DNA of 64,000 nt from an uncultured Eubacteriales bacterium (GTDB lineage: Bacteria > Bacillota > Clostridia > Christensenellales > CAG-138): positions 1 through 64,000 of the forward strand of contig UQRU01000003.1 of NCBI GenBank assembly GCA_900543475.1. Reading direction: 5' to 3'. Below are positions 53,105 through 61,481 of the stretch, piece after piece (position 1 is the first letter of the stretch; each line of letters starts with the position of its first letter). The notes beneath the pieces were generated by a model. The model searched no databases. It saw only the letters and a program-made list of their open reading frames with translations, and had not been told where the DNA came from. The position numbers and the translations under genes were made by a program.

Positions 53105-54007
53105 TCAACTCTCCTCGTTTTGATTTACTCCATCGTGAAGCGCCGGCTTCCATAGGAATGCCAGCGTTCCCTCCATCGCGCCGATCACATCCCGGGCCAT
53201 CAGCATCCGCTCCTGCAGCAGGCCAAAGGCCGTCTCCGCCGAAGCCCCCAGCAGATAGCTGCCTACGCAGGCCGCCGCAAAGGGCCGGAGCTTTTGCCCC
53301 AGCAGGGCCAGGATCATGCCCGTTAATACGTCGCCGCTGCCACCTTTGGCAAGGCCCGCGTTCCCGCTCTGGTTCCAGGCGAATTCCTCGTCCGGGCCGG
53401 CGATGGCAGTTCGATGCCCTTTGAGCAGCACCGTACACCCCCAAGCCTTGGCATAGGTCCGGGCCACGGCTGCCGGGTCCCCCTTGATCTCTTCCATGGA
53501 AAGTCCGGTGAGCCGGGCCATCTCCCCCGGATGGGGGGTGAGCACCGCCCCTGTGTGAAGCAGCGTCTCTCGCTCCCCCTCGGAAAATCCAGACAGCGCG
53601 TTTAAACCATCCGCATCCACCACCATGGGCTTTTGCGTTGCAAGGGCCAGTCTCAGAGCCGCTCCCACCCCCGGGCGCCGGCCCATACCCGGCCCCAGGC
53701 CGATACAGGTGGCCTCTTCCAGCCGCAACTTGGCCCAGGGGAGGTCCAGGGCATCCCAATCCATACCGATCCCATAGACCATAGCCTCCGGCAGCACCGC
53801 GAACGCCTGCTTCGCGGGGCCTGGACAAACCACCTTCAGCGTGCCGATCCCCGCCCGCAAACAAGCGGTGGCCGACATCACCGCCGCCCCATAAAACCCT
53901 TCGCTGCCCGCCAGCAGCAGGCCCTTTCCATTGTCGCCTTTGTTGCAGTCCGGGGGCCGCTTGCCCAGCATCCGGGCCACCCTATCTCGATCCAGTATCG
54001 CTTCCAT
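53105..54007 (-). CDS. nnrD: ADP-dependent NAD(P)H-hydrate dehydratase
   Basis: A 300-residue ribokinase-like enzyme repairing hydrated NAD(P)H. Blocks: KGDNGKGLLLAGSEGFYGAAV, GLGPGMGRRPG, VVDADGLNALSG, LTPHPGEMARLTG and NAGLAKGGSGDVLTGMI. Unlike E. coli YjeF it lacks the fused epimerase (NnrE) domain, and no separate nnrE is visible. Its start overlaps acpS by 26 nt; the ribosome site is weak, so the exact start is uncertain. Confidence 0.93.
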   Translation of the reverse strand: MEAILDRDRVARMLGKRPPDCNKGDNGKGLLLAGSEGFYGAAVMSATACLRAGIGTLKVVCPGPAKQAFAVLPEAMVYGIGMDWDALDLPWAKLRLEEATCIGLGPGMGRRPGVGAALRLALATQKPMVVDADGLNALSGFSEGERETLLHTGAVLTPHPGEMARLTGLSMEEIKGDPAAVARTYAKAWGCTVLLKGHRTAIAGPDEEFAWNQSGNAGLAKGGSGDVLTGMILALLGQKLRPFAAACVGSYLLGASAETAFGLLQERMLMARDVIGAMEGTLAFLWKPALHDGVNQNEES

Positions 54008-54371
54008 CTTCCATAATCGCCTGGGCCATTGCAATGGCCTGGATGTGGCTTACGCTCACATGGATCCGGCCGCCCAGCTCCTTTCGCCGTTTTTCCGCAG
54101 CCCCATGCAGCACCGCATAGGGCGCGCCGCTCTCCCGGTGGCAGATTTCGATATCCCTTGGGCCGATCCCCTGAGAAAACCCCGTGCCCAGCGCCTTGCT
54201 CACCGCCTCCTTGGCGGCGAACAAGCCGGCCATCTGGCAGGGGGCGTTGCCATGGGCCTGCAAAAAGGCTTGCTCCCCTTGGGTGAACACCCCCTGGTAA
54301 AACGAAGCCTTTGCGGCTGCCTTCTGGATCCTGTCCACCTCGATCACATCGATGCCCGTCCCCAGGATCAT
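53982..54371 (-). CDS. acpS: Holo-[acyl-carrier-protein] synthase
   Basis: A 129-residue AcpS that attaches phosphopantetheine to ACP. The Mg/CoA motifs GTGIDVIEVDRI and MAGLFAAKEAVSKALGTGF are clear, and HVSVSHIQAIAMAQAI closes the fold. It overlaps both neighbours (4 nt with the peptidase gene, 26 nt with nnrD). Partner acpP lies at 41402-41623. Confidence 0.97.
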   Translation of the reverse strand: MILGTGIDVIEVDRIQKAAAKASFYQGVFTQGEQAFLQAHGNAPCQMAGLFAAKEAVSKALGTGFSQGIGPRDIEICHRESGAPYAVLHGAAEKRRKELGGRIHVSVSHIQAIAMAQAIMEDGSDTGSR

Positions 54372-55285
54372 ACCGTCCCGCCTCCATGGCGAACGGCCTG
54401 TACCACAGCCAACGCCGCCGCCCGGGCCCCTGCCACCAGCACCGGCAGGAAGGGAGTCTCCACCTGCCCGGTAGCCAGGCCAAACAGGGTATCTCCATCC
54501 ATGCTGGTGTGCACGGGCCGAATGGCCATGGCCAATCCGTCATGGCCCATGGAAGCCAGCTTATTGGCCTCCTCCCGGGTGAGCTTGGCATTGGTGGCCA
54601 CCACCCCGATGGTGGTATTGCCAAACCCAGCTTGACCCAGGGCAGGGCTGGTCAAGCAGGGGGTAGGCTGTCCATCTAGCACGGCCGCGCCCAATAGGTT
54701 CCCGGTATCCGGGTCGTAAACGTCCCCCAGAGCGTTCACCACCACCAGGGCCGCCACCAGTACGCCCCCCGCCAGGGAAAGGCAGCAGCTGCCTACGCCG
54801 CCTGGCCTGGCATATTCTTGGCCGAAGGCTTTGGCGATGGTGGCCCCGGCGCCGGCGCCTACCAGGCCCTGGGCCACCGGGGCGTCGCTGGCAGCCTGGC
54901 AGGCGGCATAGCCCTCTGCCCGGCCGGGGCGCACCTTGGGATCTCCCACCCCCAGGTCGAAGATCACCGCCCCGGGCACGATGGGCACCACGGTGGGCCC
55001 CACGTCCATGCCCCAGCCCTGTTCCTCTAAATACGCCATAGCCCCGCCGGCCGCATCCAAGCCAAAGGCGCTGCCGCCGCTGAGCATGATGGCATTCACC
55101 CGTTCCACCAGGTTGTAGCCCCGCAATAGATCCGTTTCCCGGGTGCCCGGGGCGCTGCCCCGTACATCCACTCCCGCCACTGCGCCTTCCCGGCACAGGA
55201 TGGCCGTACAGCCTGTCCGCGCCTGTTCATCGGTATAATGGCCTACCAAAAGCCCCGGAATCCGGGTCAGGGTTTCGTTGTTCAT
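54368..55285 (-). CDS. P1 family (DmpA-like) aminopeptidase/amidase
   Basis: A 305-residue Ntn-hydrolase-like enzyme of the S58 peptidase family, which self-cleaves to free its nucleophile. The pattern LSGGSAFGLDAAGGAMAYLE and the predicted cleavage site GNTTIGVVATNAKLT are typical. It may remove D-amino acid or beta-amino residues from peptides. ATG 55285 has GGGAGG 7 nt upstream and overlaps recX by 4 nt. Confidence 0.9.
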   Translation of the reverse strand: MNNETLTRIPGLLVGHYTDEQARTGCTAILCREGAVAGVDVRGSAPGTRETDLLRGYNLVERVNAIMLSGGSAFGLDAAGGAMAYLEEQGWGMDVGPTVVPIVPGAVIFDLGVGDPKVRPGRAEGYAACQAASDAPVAQGLVGAGAGATIAKAFGQEYARPGGVGSCCLSLAGGVLVAALVVVNALGDVYDPDTGNLLGAAVLDGQPTPCLTSPALGQAGFGNTTIGVVATNAKLTREEANKLASMGHDGLAMAIRPVHTSMDGDTLFGLATGQVETPFLPVLVAGARAAALAVVQAVRHGGGTV

Positions 55286-55791
55286 TCTTCCGCCTCCCAT
55301 TCATCCATTTCCACCGCTTCCAAGCTGCCGATCACGGCTTCCACCTGTTGGCGCGCCAATCCCATATCATATCCCCGCCCCAATAGGCGGCGAAGCACCC
55401 GCAGCTTTCTTTCGTGTTCTTCCAGGGCTGCAAATTGCTCCCAGAATTTTTCCGCTACCTGCGCCGCGTTCTGCGCCTCTATTTCATCCGTTACCACCAT
55501 GAGGGCCCCTTGGATCACAGCTGGTTCCAGCTTATGCCCATAGAGCTGTTCCCGTAGTTTTCGACGGCTCACTGGTTTGGTGTTGAGCCTGCTGGTAATA
55601 AAATCCGCCGCAAACTGTTCGTCATTTAAATACCCTAGTTCTTTGAGCCGCTCCACGCAATCGTAAACTTCCACCTCGCCAAACTGCTGCTTATATAAAT
55701 ACAATTCCATTTCCCCAACGGTGCGCGCCCGCGCCGTTAGATAGGACAATGCTGCGTCCATAGGCGTAACGCCCTTCTTTTGTTTTGCCAT
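55282..55791 (-). CDS. recX: Regulatory protein RecX
   Basis: A 169-residue helical modulator of RecA. Three RecX three-helix repeats are visible: DAALSYLTARARTVGEMELYL, CVERLKELGYLNDEQFAADFI and SRRKLREQLYGHKLEP. The start MAKQKKG at 55791 has AGG 6 nt upstream; a longer reading to 55908 is unsupported. First gene of a six-gene overlapping minus-strand operon ending with the cyclo-ligase gene. Confidence 0.88.
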   Translation of the reverse strand: MAKQKKGVTPMDAALSYLTARARTVGEMELYLYKQQFGEVEVYDCVERLKELGYLNDEQFAADFITSRLNTKPVSRRKLREQLYGHKLEPAVIQGALMVVTDEIEAQNAAQVAEKFWEQFAALEEHERKLRVLRRLLGRGYDMGLARQQVEAVIGSLEAVEMDEWEAEE

Positions 55792-55929
55792 TTTCTGCCT
55801 AAATTTCCATTCCTTTCCCAGCCCATGCAGGCCGTCCTTATTTTTCAGGGAATTTTCCCCCGGTTTTATAACCATACTATCATCATACGCCCATAAGGCG
55901 AAACCCATTATTTTTTAGGAGGATTGCCC

Positions 55930-56184
55930 ATGAAGCAAACAAGCCCCACAGATCCCGTCCCGTCCAACAACCGCTTTCAAATGGAAGCCGCCGCTTCCAT
56001 CGACAGCAAAAACCTGGACATCATCAAGGATCAGATGTACCACGAAGCCCTGGCCTATAAAAAGTGCAAGCTTTACGGGGACAGCCTGCAGGAACAGCCC
56101 TTGCGGGATATGGCCCATAATTTTGCCCAGCATCACAAGCAGCACTTTGACGCCCTGCAAAACTACCTGAACACCCATCAATAA
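55930..56184 (+). CDS. Small spore coat-like protein (Coat_F neighbour)
   Basis: An 84-residue helical protein: FQMEAAASIDSKNLDIIKDQ, MYHEALAYKKCKLY and MAHNFAQHHKQHFDAL. The pattern resembles ferritin-like spore coat proteins and rubrerythrin-type helices with E/H residues. ATG 55930 has AGGAGG 7 nt upstream; a TTG two codons earlier is not used. A CATACTAT element about 55 nt upstream resembles a sporulation sigma -10 box (weak). It is followed after 16 nt by the Coat_F gene. Confidence 0.75.
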   Translation: MKQTSPTDPVPSNNRFQMEAAASIDSKNLDIIKDQMYHEALAYKKCKLYGDSLQEQPLRDMAHNFAQHHKQHFDALQNYLNTHQ

Positions 56185-56200
56185 GAAAGGAGGCCCATTC

Positions 56201-56485
56201 ATGCAGACGCAATTCGATCAAATGACCGAACAGGAAAAGCTTACCGACATCCTATCCATGGAAAAGCAGCTGGTTAAGGACTATGCAGGCAACATCACGG
56301 AATCCTCCTGCCAAAACCTAAGGCAGTTGCTCATCTCCAATATGACCGAGTGCTCCCAGGACCAATACTGCGTATTTGACCAAATGCGCACCCGGAACAT
56401 GTACGCCACCAAGAAGGCCCAACAAAGCGAGGTCCAGTCCGCCATGCAGTCCATGGACCAGCTTAAAACCCAGACGGGCTTTTGA
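56201..56485 (+). CDS. Coat F domain spore protein
   Basis: A 94-residue CotF-type protein. The Coat_F pattern is seen in LTDILSMEKQLVKDYAG, LRQLLISNMTECSQDQYCVF and DQMRTRNMYATKKAQQSEV. It is a predicted two- or three-helix protein of the spore coat. AAGGAGG precedes ATG 56201. It forms a two-gene unit with the 84-residue protein. Spore-forming lifestyle is supported by this pair and ylbJ. Confidence 0.85.
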   Translation: MQTQFDQMTEQEKLTDILSMEKQLVKDYAGNITESSCQNLRQLLISNMTECSQDQYCVFDQMRTRNMYATKKAQQSEVQSAMQSMDQLKTQTGF

Positions 56486-56544
56486 GACGGCCCTTGCGCC
56501 GGGTCCCGGCGTACATAATATGATTATAGCATAGGAACGACAGC

Positions 56545-56804
56545 AAAAAGTGGCCGCAGGCCACTTTTTTGCACAGCCTGTCGAAAAACCCTTGGGGGTT
56601 CGGGGGCCGCAGCCCCCGGAGGCTATAATCGGATTTGGCGGCGTGTACGGCAAATCCGCAAAAAGCCTTGCGTAGCAAGGGTTTCTCTGCATAGCTCCCT
56701 GGCCGCGCCGTAGGCGCAAGGGAGCTATGAAAACCTCGAAAAAGTGGCGCAAGCCACTTTTTCGACAGCCAAAGCAAAAAAGTGGCCGCAGGCCACTTTT
56801 TTGC
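56545..56804. repeat. Cluster of perfect palindromes
   Basis: In 260 bp there are at least seven hairpins with 3-4 nt loops or nested stems. Three share the core AGTGGC(C)GC..GCCACT: 56545-56570, 56737-56764 and 56774-56804, the last two with perfect arms extended by A/T and G/C. Others are CGGGGGC/GCCCCCG (56601-56618), GGATTTG/CAAATCC (56631-56657), CCTTGC/GCAAGG (56666-56680) and ATAGCTCCCT/AGGGAGCTAT (56691-56728) with GCGCC/GGCGC inside. Loops read GTA, GCA, CGCA or GCAA. It resembles a lineage-specific REP-like array. The outer bases 56486-56544 and 56805-56833 show nothing. Confidence 0.85.
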
Positions 56805-56833
56805 AAAGGCTAGGTTGGATTTTTCTTCTGGGA

Positions 56834-58060
56834 TCATTCTCCAGCGTCCGCCTGTTCCCGCACATAGTCCAGGGCCGCCCACAGCTGAGCATCCTCGGAT
56901 TGGTCCACGGTGGAGAGGGCCTGGCCTTTAAGGGAATCCGGCAGGTCGCACTGGATGTCCGGGGTGATGCCTTCTCCGTGGATGTTTCTGCCATTGGGGG
57001 TGAAGTATGCGTCCGTGGTCAGCTTCAGCCAACCGCCGCTTTTTTCCACCCGGATGGTGGTTTGCACCACTCCCTTGCCAAAGGTCTTGGTTCCCACAAT
57101 GACCCCAGCCTGGTTATCCTGCACAGCCCCAGCCATGATCTCGCTGGCAGAGGCGGAATGCTCGTTGACCAAAATGGCCAGAGGTACCCCAACGGAGCTC
57201 CCCGACGCCTTATATACCTCGTTATCCGGGTTCCCTTCTTCCCCCACGCTGACGATGATCTGCCCTTTTTCTAAAATGGCGCTGCAGATCTTTACCACCT
57301 CATCCAGGGAGCCGCCCGGATTGTTCCGAAGGTCGATCACCAGGGAGCGCATGTTCCGGCTCTTTAAATCCTTGAGGGCCTCCGTAAACTCATCCGCGCA
57401 GCTGCCGGAGAACATGTCGATCTTAATATATCCCGTCCGTTCATTGAATAATGCGCTGCTTACCCGTTTTATATTCACCGTATCCCCGGTGACCTGGATG
57501 GTCAGGGTCTCTTCTCCCCGTTGCAAAGTCAGCTCCGATTGGCCGGATGGGCCGTTGATCTTGGCGCTGACCTCCTCTAGGGAAAGGCCGCCTACCGGCT
57601 CCCCATTGACGGCAGTAATCCTATCCCCTGCCTGAATGCCTGCCGCTTCCCCAGGGCCGCCTTCATATACCTCCAATACCATACATCCGGTTTCATCCGG
57701 CTGGCCGATCAGCAGGCCAATGCCAAAATACTCCCCATTGATGGAGGCCAGATACGCTTCGTATTCCTCTGCGGTATAGTATTTGGCATAGGGGTCCTCC
57801 AAGGTATCCACCATGCCCTGGGCCGCGCCCTGGAACAATATATCCCGGCTGGGCGCGCCGCCGTAGGCCATCTGCTCCATATCCTCCGCCAGCTCGTTGA
57901 GGGCCAACAGATTGCTGATGTCCACATATTCCTCCGCCGTCATGGTAATAATATCCTCCGCCTGCCGGTTCATCACCAGCACCGTGGCAGCAGACGACAG
58001 CAACGCCACGATCAGCGCGCCGGCAACCGCATATGCTATGGTCCTCCACAAGGACTTCAT
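56834..58060 (-). CDS. C-terminal processing peptidase (S41, CtpA-like)
   Basis: A 408-residue membrane-anchored protease. A single N-terminal helix (TIAYAVAGALIVALLSSAAT) anchors it outside the membrane, followed by a helical segment, a PDZ domain (about 110-190, GIQAGDRITAVNGEPVGG) and the S41 catalytic core with VNEHSASASEIMAGA (Ser) and GTKTFGKG (Lys). Homologues process secreted or spore proteins. AGGAGG is not obvious but GGAGGT lies near ATG 58060. The gene has its own promoter and stands opposite the coat genes across the palindrome cluster. Confidence 0.93.
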   Translation of the reverse strand: MKSLWRTIAYAVAGALIVALLSSAATVLVMNRQAEDIITMTAEEYVDISNLLALNELAEDMEQMAYGGAPSRDILFQGAAQGMVDTLEDPYAKYYTAEEYEAYLASINGEYFGIGLLIGQPDETGCMVLEVYEGGPGEAAGIQAGDRITAVNGEPVGGLSLEEVSAKINGPSGQSELTLQRGEETLTIQVTGDTVNIKRVSSALFNERTGYIKIDMFSGSCADEFTEALKDLKSRNMRSLVIDLRNNPGGSLDEVVKICSAILEKGQIIVSVGEEGNPDNEVYKASGSSVGVPLAILVNEHSASASEIMAGAVQDNQAGVIVGTKTFGKGVVQTTIRVEKSGGWLKLTTDAYFTPNGRNIHGEGITPDIQCDLPDSLKGQALSTVDQSEDAQLWAALDYVREQADAGE

Positions 58061-58123
58061 ATATTTACCTCCGCATGATTTACAAAGATCCTGCCTTGCA
58101 GGTTGTAATAATATATTATGCCT

Positions 58124-58152
58124 ATTTTACCAACTTTATTTTCCTCCGTCAA
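58124..58152 (-). promoter_or_regulatory. Promoter of the S41 peptidase gene
   Basis: Minus strand TTGACG (58147-58152), 17-bp spacer, TAAAAT (58124-58129), about 65 nt upstream of the start. Confidence 0.65.
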
Positions 58153-58300
58153 ATTCAACTATTCCCTGTCCCAGGAAACATGAACATAATTCGTCTTTTT
58201 TTAGCAAAATCGTCCACCTTTTCCTTTGCTTTTGGCATTATCCTCTAAAAATAAATAGACACCAACAAGGCAATCGTTTCCTTTCCAAAGCCCGCCCCAT

Positions 58301-58329
58301 AAAAAAAGCGGCCCCCGAGCCGCTTTTTT
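58301..58329 (-). terminator. Terminator of the P-loop protein gene
   Basis: AAAAAAGCGGC and GCCGCTTTTTT form a perfect 11-bp stem with a short C-rich loop, 12 nt after the stop codon at 58341. T runs on both strands. Confidence 0.88.
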
Positions 58330-58340
58330 AAAATCTTTCG

Positions 58341-58754
58341 TTAACTTTGCAGGTACTGTTTCAGGTATTCAGGGATGGCATTGACATCGCCATTGATGCT
58401 CAGCACAATATGGATGCCGCTGCGGGCAGAGAAGGCTTCCAACTCTTTGAACATGTTTTCCAAGGTCTCCAAGGGGTGCCGGACGATCTTGAGGAAGCCA
58501 TCCACATAGATATACTCCAGATCGAAATCCTGGGCCGCCATACCGCAAAGGAAGCCATAAAACATCTTGGGGCCGTCAATATGGAAGCCAGAAGCATCGA
58601 TAAACCGAACGTCCCGCTTGAGGCCGAACATATACTGGTCGTCATCCGCCACAAATGCGATGGTACCCTTTGCCGTTTCCGTACAGGCATTTGCCATGTC
58701 CAATATGAGCTTTGTTTTTCCCGCGCCTTTCTCTCCGAGAATTACCTGTATCAA
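58341..58754 (-). CDS. Small P-loop NTPase of unknown function
   Basis: A 137-residue protein with Walker A GEKGAGKTK (6-14) and a possible Walker B in DLEYIYVDGFLK. It also has the helical text LETLENMFKELEAFSARSG. Length is about that of a bare P-loop core. I do not recognise a characterised family, but similar small P-loop proteins occur in Clostridia (recalled). TTG 58754 is chosen because GGGAGGGG lies 6 nt upstream; a longer ATG reading to 58859 crosses poor sequence. It lies between metK and a strong terminator, so it may be a metK-adjacent unit of its own. Confidence 0.72.
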   Translation of the reverse strand: MIQVILGEKGAGKTKLILDMANACTETAKGTIAFVADDDQYMFGLKRDVRFIDASGFHIDGPKMFYGFLCGMAAQDFDLEYIYVDGFLKIVRHPLETLENMFKELEAFSARSGIHIVLSINGDVNAIPEYLKQYLQS

Positions 58755-58875
58755 AATAAACCCCTCCCTGCTGTGAAGTGCTTTTCCCCTTGTGGGGATA
58801 TATTCATTATACCCGCTAAGCCTAGAAAAGGGCAATGCCAAAATTCCCTGGCTGGGCAAAAAGGCTGCTTTTATA

Positions 58876-60045
58876 TCAGCCTAGCCTGTCCACCATATCC
58901 AGCGCTTCCCAGGGCAGGGACAAATCCGTCCTGCCAAAATGGCCATAGGCAGCCGTATCCCGATAAATAGGCCGCCGCAGGCCTAGCCGTTCAATAATGG
59001 CTTCAGGCCGCAGGTCAAAATGTTGCCGCACCAGCTTTTCTATGGCCTCGTCCTCCAGCTTGCCTGTGCCCTGGGTATCCACCAGGATGCTCACAGGCTC
59101 CGCCACCCCAATGGCATAGGCCAGCTGGATCTCACACCGGCGAGCCAAACCTGCCGCAACGATGTTCTTTGCCACATACCGGGCGGCATAAGCGGCGCTC
59201 CGATCCACTTTGGTGGGGTCCTTCCCCGAGAAGCATCCGCCGCCATGGCGGGCGTAGCCGCCGTAGGTATCCACGATGATCTTACGGCCGGTGAGGCCGC
59301 TGTCCCCATGGGGGCCGCCGATGACAAAGCGGCCGGTGGGATTCACAAATACCCGGGTATCCGCCCGCCAATAGTCTGGCGGGATCACCGGCCGGATCAC
59401 CTGTTGCAGGATATCCGCCCGGATCTGTTCCATGTCCACATCTGGATCGTGTTGGGCAGAGATCACCACCGTATCCACCCCCACGGGCTTATCCCCTTCA
59501 TATTCCACCGTCACCTGGCTCTTCCCGTCCGGCCGCAAATAAGGCAACGTCCCATCCTTGCGCACCCGGGTCAACTGCCGGCAAAGAGCATGGGCCAGGG
59601 AAATGGGCAAGGGCATTTTTTCCGGCGTTTCATCGCAGGCATAGCCGAACATCATCCCCTGATCCCCCGCGCCCAAGGAGAAAGCCGCTTCCCGATTGCC
59701 CATCTTGGCTTCCAGGGAACGGTCCACACCCATGGCAATATCCGGGGACTGGCCGTTGATGGCGGTGATCACCGCCAGGGTATGGCTATCGAACCCCAGG
59801 TCCTGCTTGTCATAGCCGATCTTTGCCGCCACTTCCCGCACCAGCCGGGGGATATCCACATAGCAATCCGTGGTCACCTCCCCCATCACCAGCACCATAC
59901 CGGTGGTGGCTGCGCACTCACAGGCTACCCTGGCTTGGGGATCCGCCCCCAGCATCGCATCCAATACGGAATCCGAGATGCAATCACATACCTTGTCCGG
60001 ATGTCCCTCTGTTACGGATTCTGAGGTAAACAGCCGTTTGTTCAT
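58876..60045 (-). CDS. metK: S-adenosylmethionine synthetase
   Basis: A 389-residue MAT enzyme making SAM from ATP and methionine. Motifs: [58 protein letters not shown] and [11 protein letters not shown]. The start at 60045 has AAGGAGG upstream. The 5' leader is a SAM-I riboswitch with its terminator, so transcription stops when SAM is high. Confidence 0.98.
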   Translation of the reverse strand: MNKRLFTSESVTEGHPDKVCDCISDSVLDAMLGADPQARVACECAATTGMVLVMGEVTTDCYVDIPRLVREVAAKIGYDKQDLGFDSHTLAVITAINGQSPDIAMGVDRSLEAKMGNREAAFSLGAGDQGMMFGYACDETPEKMPLPISLAHALCRQLTRVRKDGTLPYLRPDGKSQVTVEYEGDKPVGVDTVVISAQHDPDVDMEQIRADILQQVIRPVIPPDYWRADTRVFVNPTGRFVIGGPHGDSGLTGRKIIVDTYGGYARHGGGCFSGKDPTKVDRSAAYAARYVAKNIVAAGLARRCEIQLAYAIGVAEPVSILVDTQGTGKLEDEAIEKLVRQHFDLRPEAIIERLGLRRPIYRDTAAYGHFGRTDLSLPWEALDMVDRLG

Positions 60046-60069
60046 GTGTTGTTCCTCCTTTTTTTGACA

Positions 60070-60211
60070 AAAAATAAAACCTCATGCGCAGATGAGGCAA
60101 GGAGGTCCTTATCTCATCTTTCAGCGCCATGCGCTGCCGGAATTGGCACCTTGCACATTCTTGCAGGTTGCCGGGCTTCATAGGGCCGGTCCCTCCGCCG
60201 CTCTTGATAAG
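60070..60211 (-). ncRNA. SAM-I (S-box) riboswitch with terminator before metK
   Basis: Minus strand begins CTTATCAAGAG (60211), then GGCGGAGGGACCGGCCC, GAAGCCCGGCAACC, AAGGTGCCAATTCC and GAAAGATGAGATAAG (ending at 60108), which match the S-box core, with P1 formed by CTTATC/GATAAG. Directly after comes the terminator CCTCAT/ATGAGG with T runs (60097-60070). SAM binding favours the terminator. Confidence 0.95.
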
Positions 60212-60233
60212 ACGCTATTCGGTTTCTTGGTTT

Positions 60234-60262
60234 ATCCTAGCATGAATTATCCGTTGCGTCAA
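60234..60262 (-). promoter_or_regulatory. metK promoter
   Basis: Minus strand TTGACG (60257-60262), 17-bp spacer, TAGGAT (60234-60239), starting transcription just before the riboswitch. Its -35 box overlaps that of the opposite ttcA promoter by 3 bp. Confidence 0.75.
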
Positions 60263-60282
60263 GCGGCCTGCTAGGCTATAAT
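60254..60282 (+). promoter_or_regulatory. ttcA promoter
   Basis: TTGCGT (60254-60259), 17-bp spacer, TATAAT (60277-60282), 36 nt before the ttcA start. The two -35 boxes of the divergent promoters form TTGCGTCAA. Confidence 0.7.
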
Positions 60283-60318
60283 TGAAAATACCGCATTTTT
60301 AAGAAGGGTTCAGATTCC

Positions 60319-61110
60319 ATGAAACGAATTTTAGGCTGCATCCGCCGGGCGGATGAACGCTATCATATGTTGCGTCCTGGGGACCGGGTATGCGTGGGCG
60401 TCTCCGGCGGCAAGGACAGCCTGCTGCTGCTCTATGGCCTCAAGCTATACCAACGTTTTTCCAAGACCCCCTATGAGCTCATAGGGGTACTGCTGGACCT
60501 GGGGATATCCGGCCAGGATTATGGCCCAGTCCAAGCCTGGGCAAAGGAGATCGACGTGCCCCTAGAGATCATCAAGACGGACATCGGGGAGATCGTATTC
60601 CATGTGCGGCAAGAAAGCCATCCCTGCGCCCTGTGCGCCAAGTTCCGCCGGGGCGCCCTCAATGATGCGGCAAAGGAACGGGGTTGCAATCTGGTGGCCC
60701 TAGGCCACAACCGGGACGATGTTTTGGAGACCTTTTTCCTGAGCCTCATCTACGAAAGCCGGCTCAATACCTTCGGCCCGGTGACCCATCTGAGCCGCAA
60801 GGACGTAACCGTGATCCGGCCCTTGGTTTTCCTGCCGGAAAAGTATGCCCTATCCACGGCCCGCCGCCTGGAATTGCCCATTTGCAAGCCCAATTGCCCC
60901 ATCGCCGGGGATACCAAGCGGGAGGAAATGAAGGAAGTCATCCAATATTTTACCCGCTTCGTCCCCAACCCGGAGGAACGCTTCATGAATGCCATTGCCG
61001 ACACCCACAAGTATGGCATGTGGGACCGGTTGCGGTTGCCGCCCCGGGACATTGCGGAACTATCTGAGCCGGAGAGGATCGCCTATGAGCAGCTTACCCA
61101 TCGTCGCTAA
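60319..61110 (+). CDS. ttcA: TtcA family tRNA thiolation protein
   Basis: A 263-residue PP-loop ATPase of the TtcA/TtuA family, which forms 2-thiocytidine at tRNA position 32 (known). The PP-loop VSGGKDSLLLLYG, the Cys pair in HPCALCAKFRRG and the third Cys in KPNCPIAG (iron-sulfur ligands), and the LGHNRDDVLETF block are clear. AAGAAGGG precedes ATG 60319. Divergent from metK. The downstream DUF1294 gene overlaps by 26 nt. Confidence 0.93.
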   Translation: MKRILGCIRRADERYHMLRPGDRVCVGVSGGKDSLLLLYGLKLYQRFSKTPYELIGVLLDLGISGQDYGPVQAWAKEIDVPLEIIKTDIGEIVFHVRQESHPCALCAKFRRGALNDAAKERGCNLVALGHNRDDVLETFFLSLIYESRLNTFGPVTHLSRKDVTVIRPLVFLPEKYALSTARRLELPICKPNCPIAGDTKREEMKEVIQYFTRFVPNPEERFMNAIADTHKYGMWDRLRLPPRDIAELSEPERIAYEQLTHRR

Positions 61111-61378
61111 ATGCCTGCTGGCCTGGGCCGGATTTTGGAACCTCCTTGCCTTTTCTGCCATGGGGCTGGATAAGCACAGAGCCAAAACCGGGGCTTGGCG
61201 CATCCCGGAGCGCCGGCTATTCCTTTTCGCCCTGCTGGGAGGCGGACCTGGGGGCTTCCTGGGCATGTTGGCCTTTCGCCATAAGACCCGCCACCTGACT
61301 TTCCGTATAGGATTCCCTGCTTTGGCTTTGATAGATATGACAGTTTATGCCTATTTGTTTGGGTATTTTACAGCTTGA
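61085..61378 (+). CDS. DUF1294 membrane protein
   Basis: A 97-residue protein with three predicted membrane helices and the DUF1294 text GLDKHRAKTGAWRIPE, LFLFALLGGGPGGFLGMLAF and RHKTRHLTFRIG. Function unknown. ATG 61085 lies 26 nt inside ttcA; a longer reading in this frame is ttcA's shadow. No terminator is seen before the tRNA promoter. Confidence 0.85.
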   Translation: MSSLPIVAKCLLAWAGFWNLLAFSAMGLDKHRAKTGAWRIPERRLFLFALLGGGPGGFLGMLAFRHKTRHLTFRIGFPALALIDMTVYAYLFGYFTA

Positions 61379-61438
61379 CCTTCCCTTTTCCCTCCCATTC
61401 TCGGCAAAAATATTTTTGCCGAATTTCAGAAAAAGGGC

Positions 61439-61470
61439 TTGCAATTCCCAGGGAGATGTTGTATTATAAT
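61439..61470 (+). promoter_or_regulatory. tRNA-Asn promoter
   Basis: TTGCAA (61439-61444) and TATTATAAT (61462-61470). With TATTAT as -10 the spacer is 17 bp, with TATAAT 20 bp. The tRNA begins 11 nt after. Confidence 0.6.
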
Positions 61471-61481
61471 TCGCGTGACGT

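Noticed and set aside
51948-53864. Long reading fusing the amidohydrolase to upstream sequence
   Set aside because: The extra N-terminus is Gly/Arg-rich shadow of nnrD; the family start at 53099 has a good ribosome site.
56545-56804. CRISPR array
   Set aside because: Units are palindromes of different sequence with no regular spacing or spacers, and no cas genes are near.
56318-56806. Minus-strand reading of 162 codons through the palindromes
   Set aside because: Its repeated peptide text comes from the hairpins themselves; no ribosome site.
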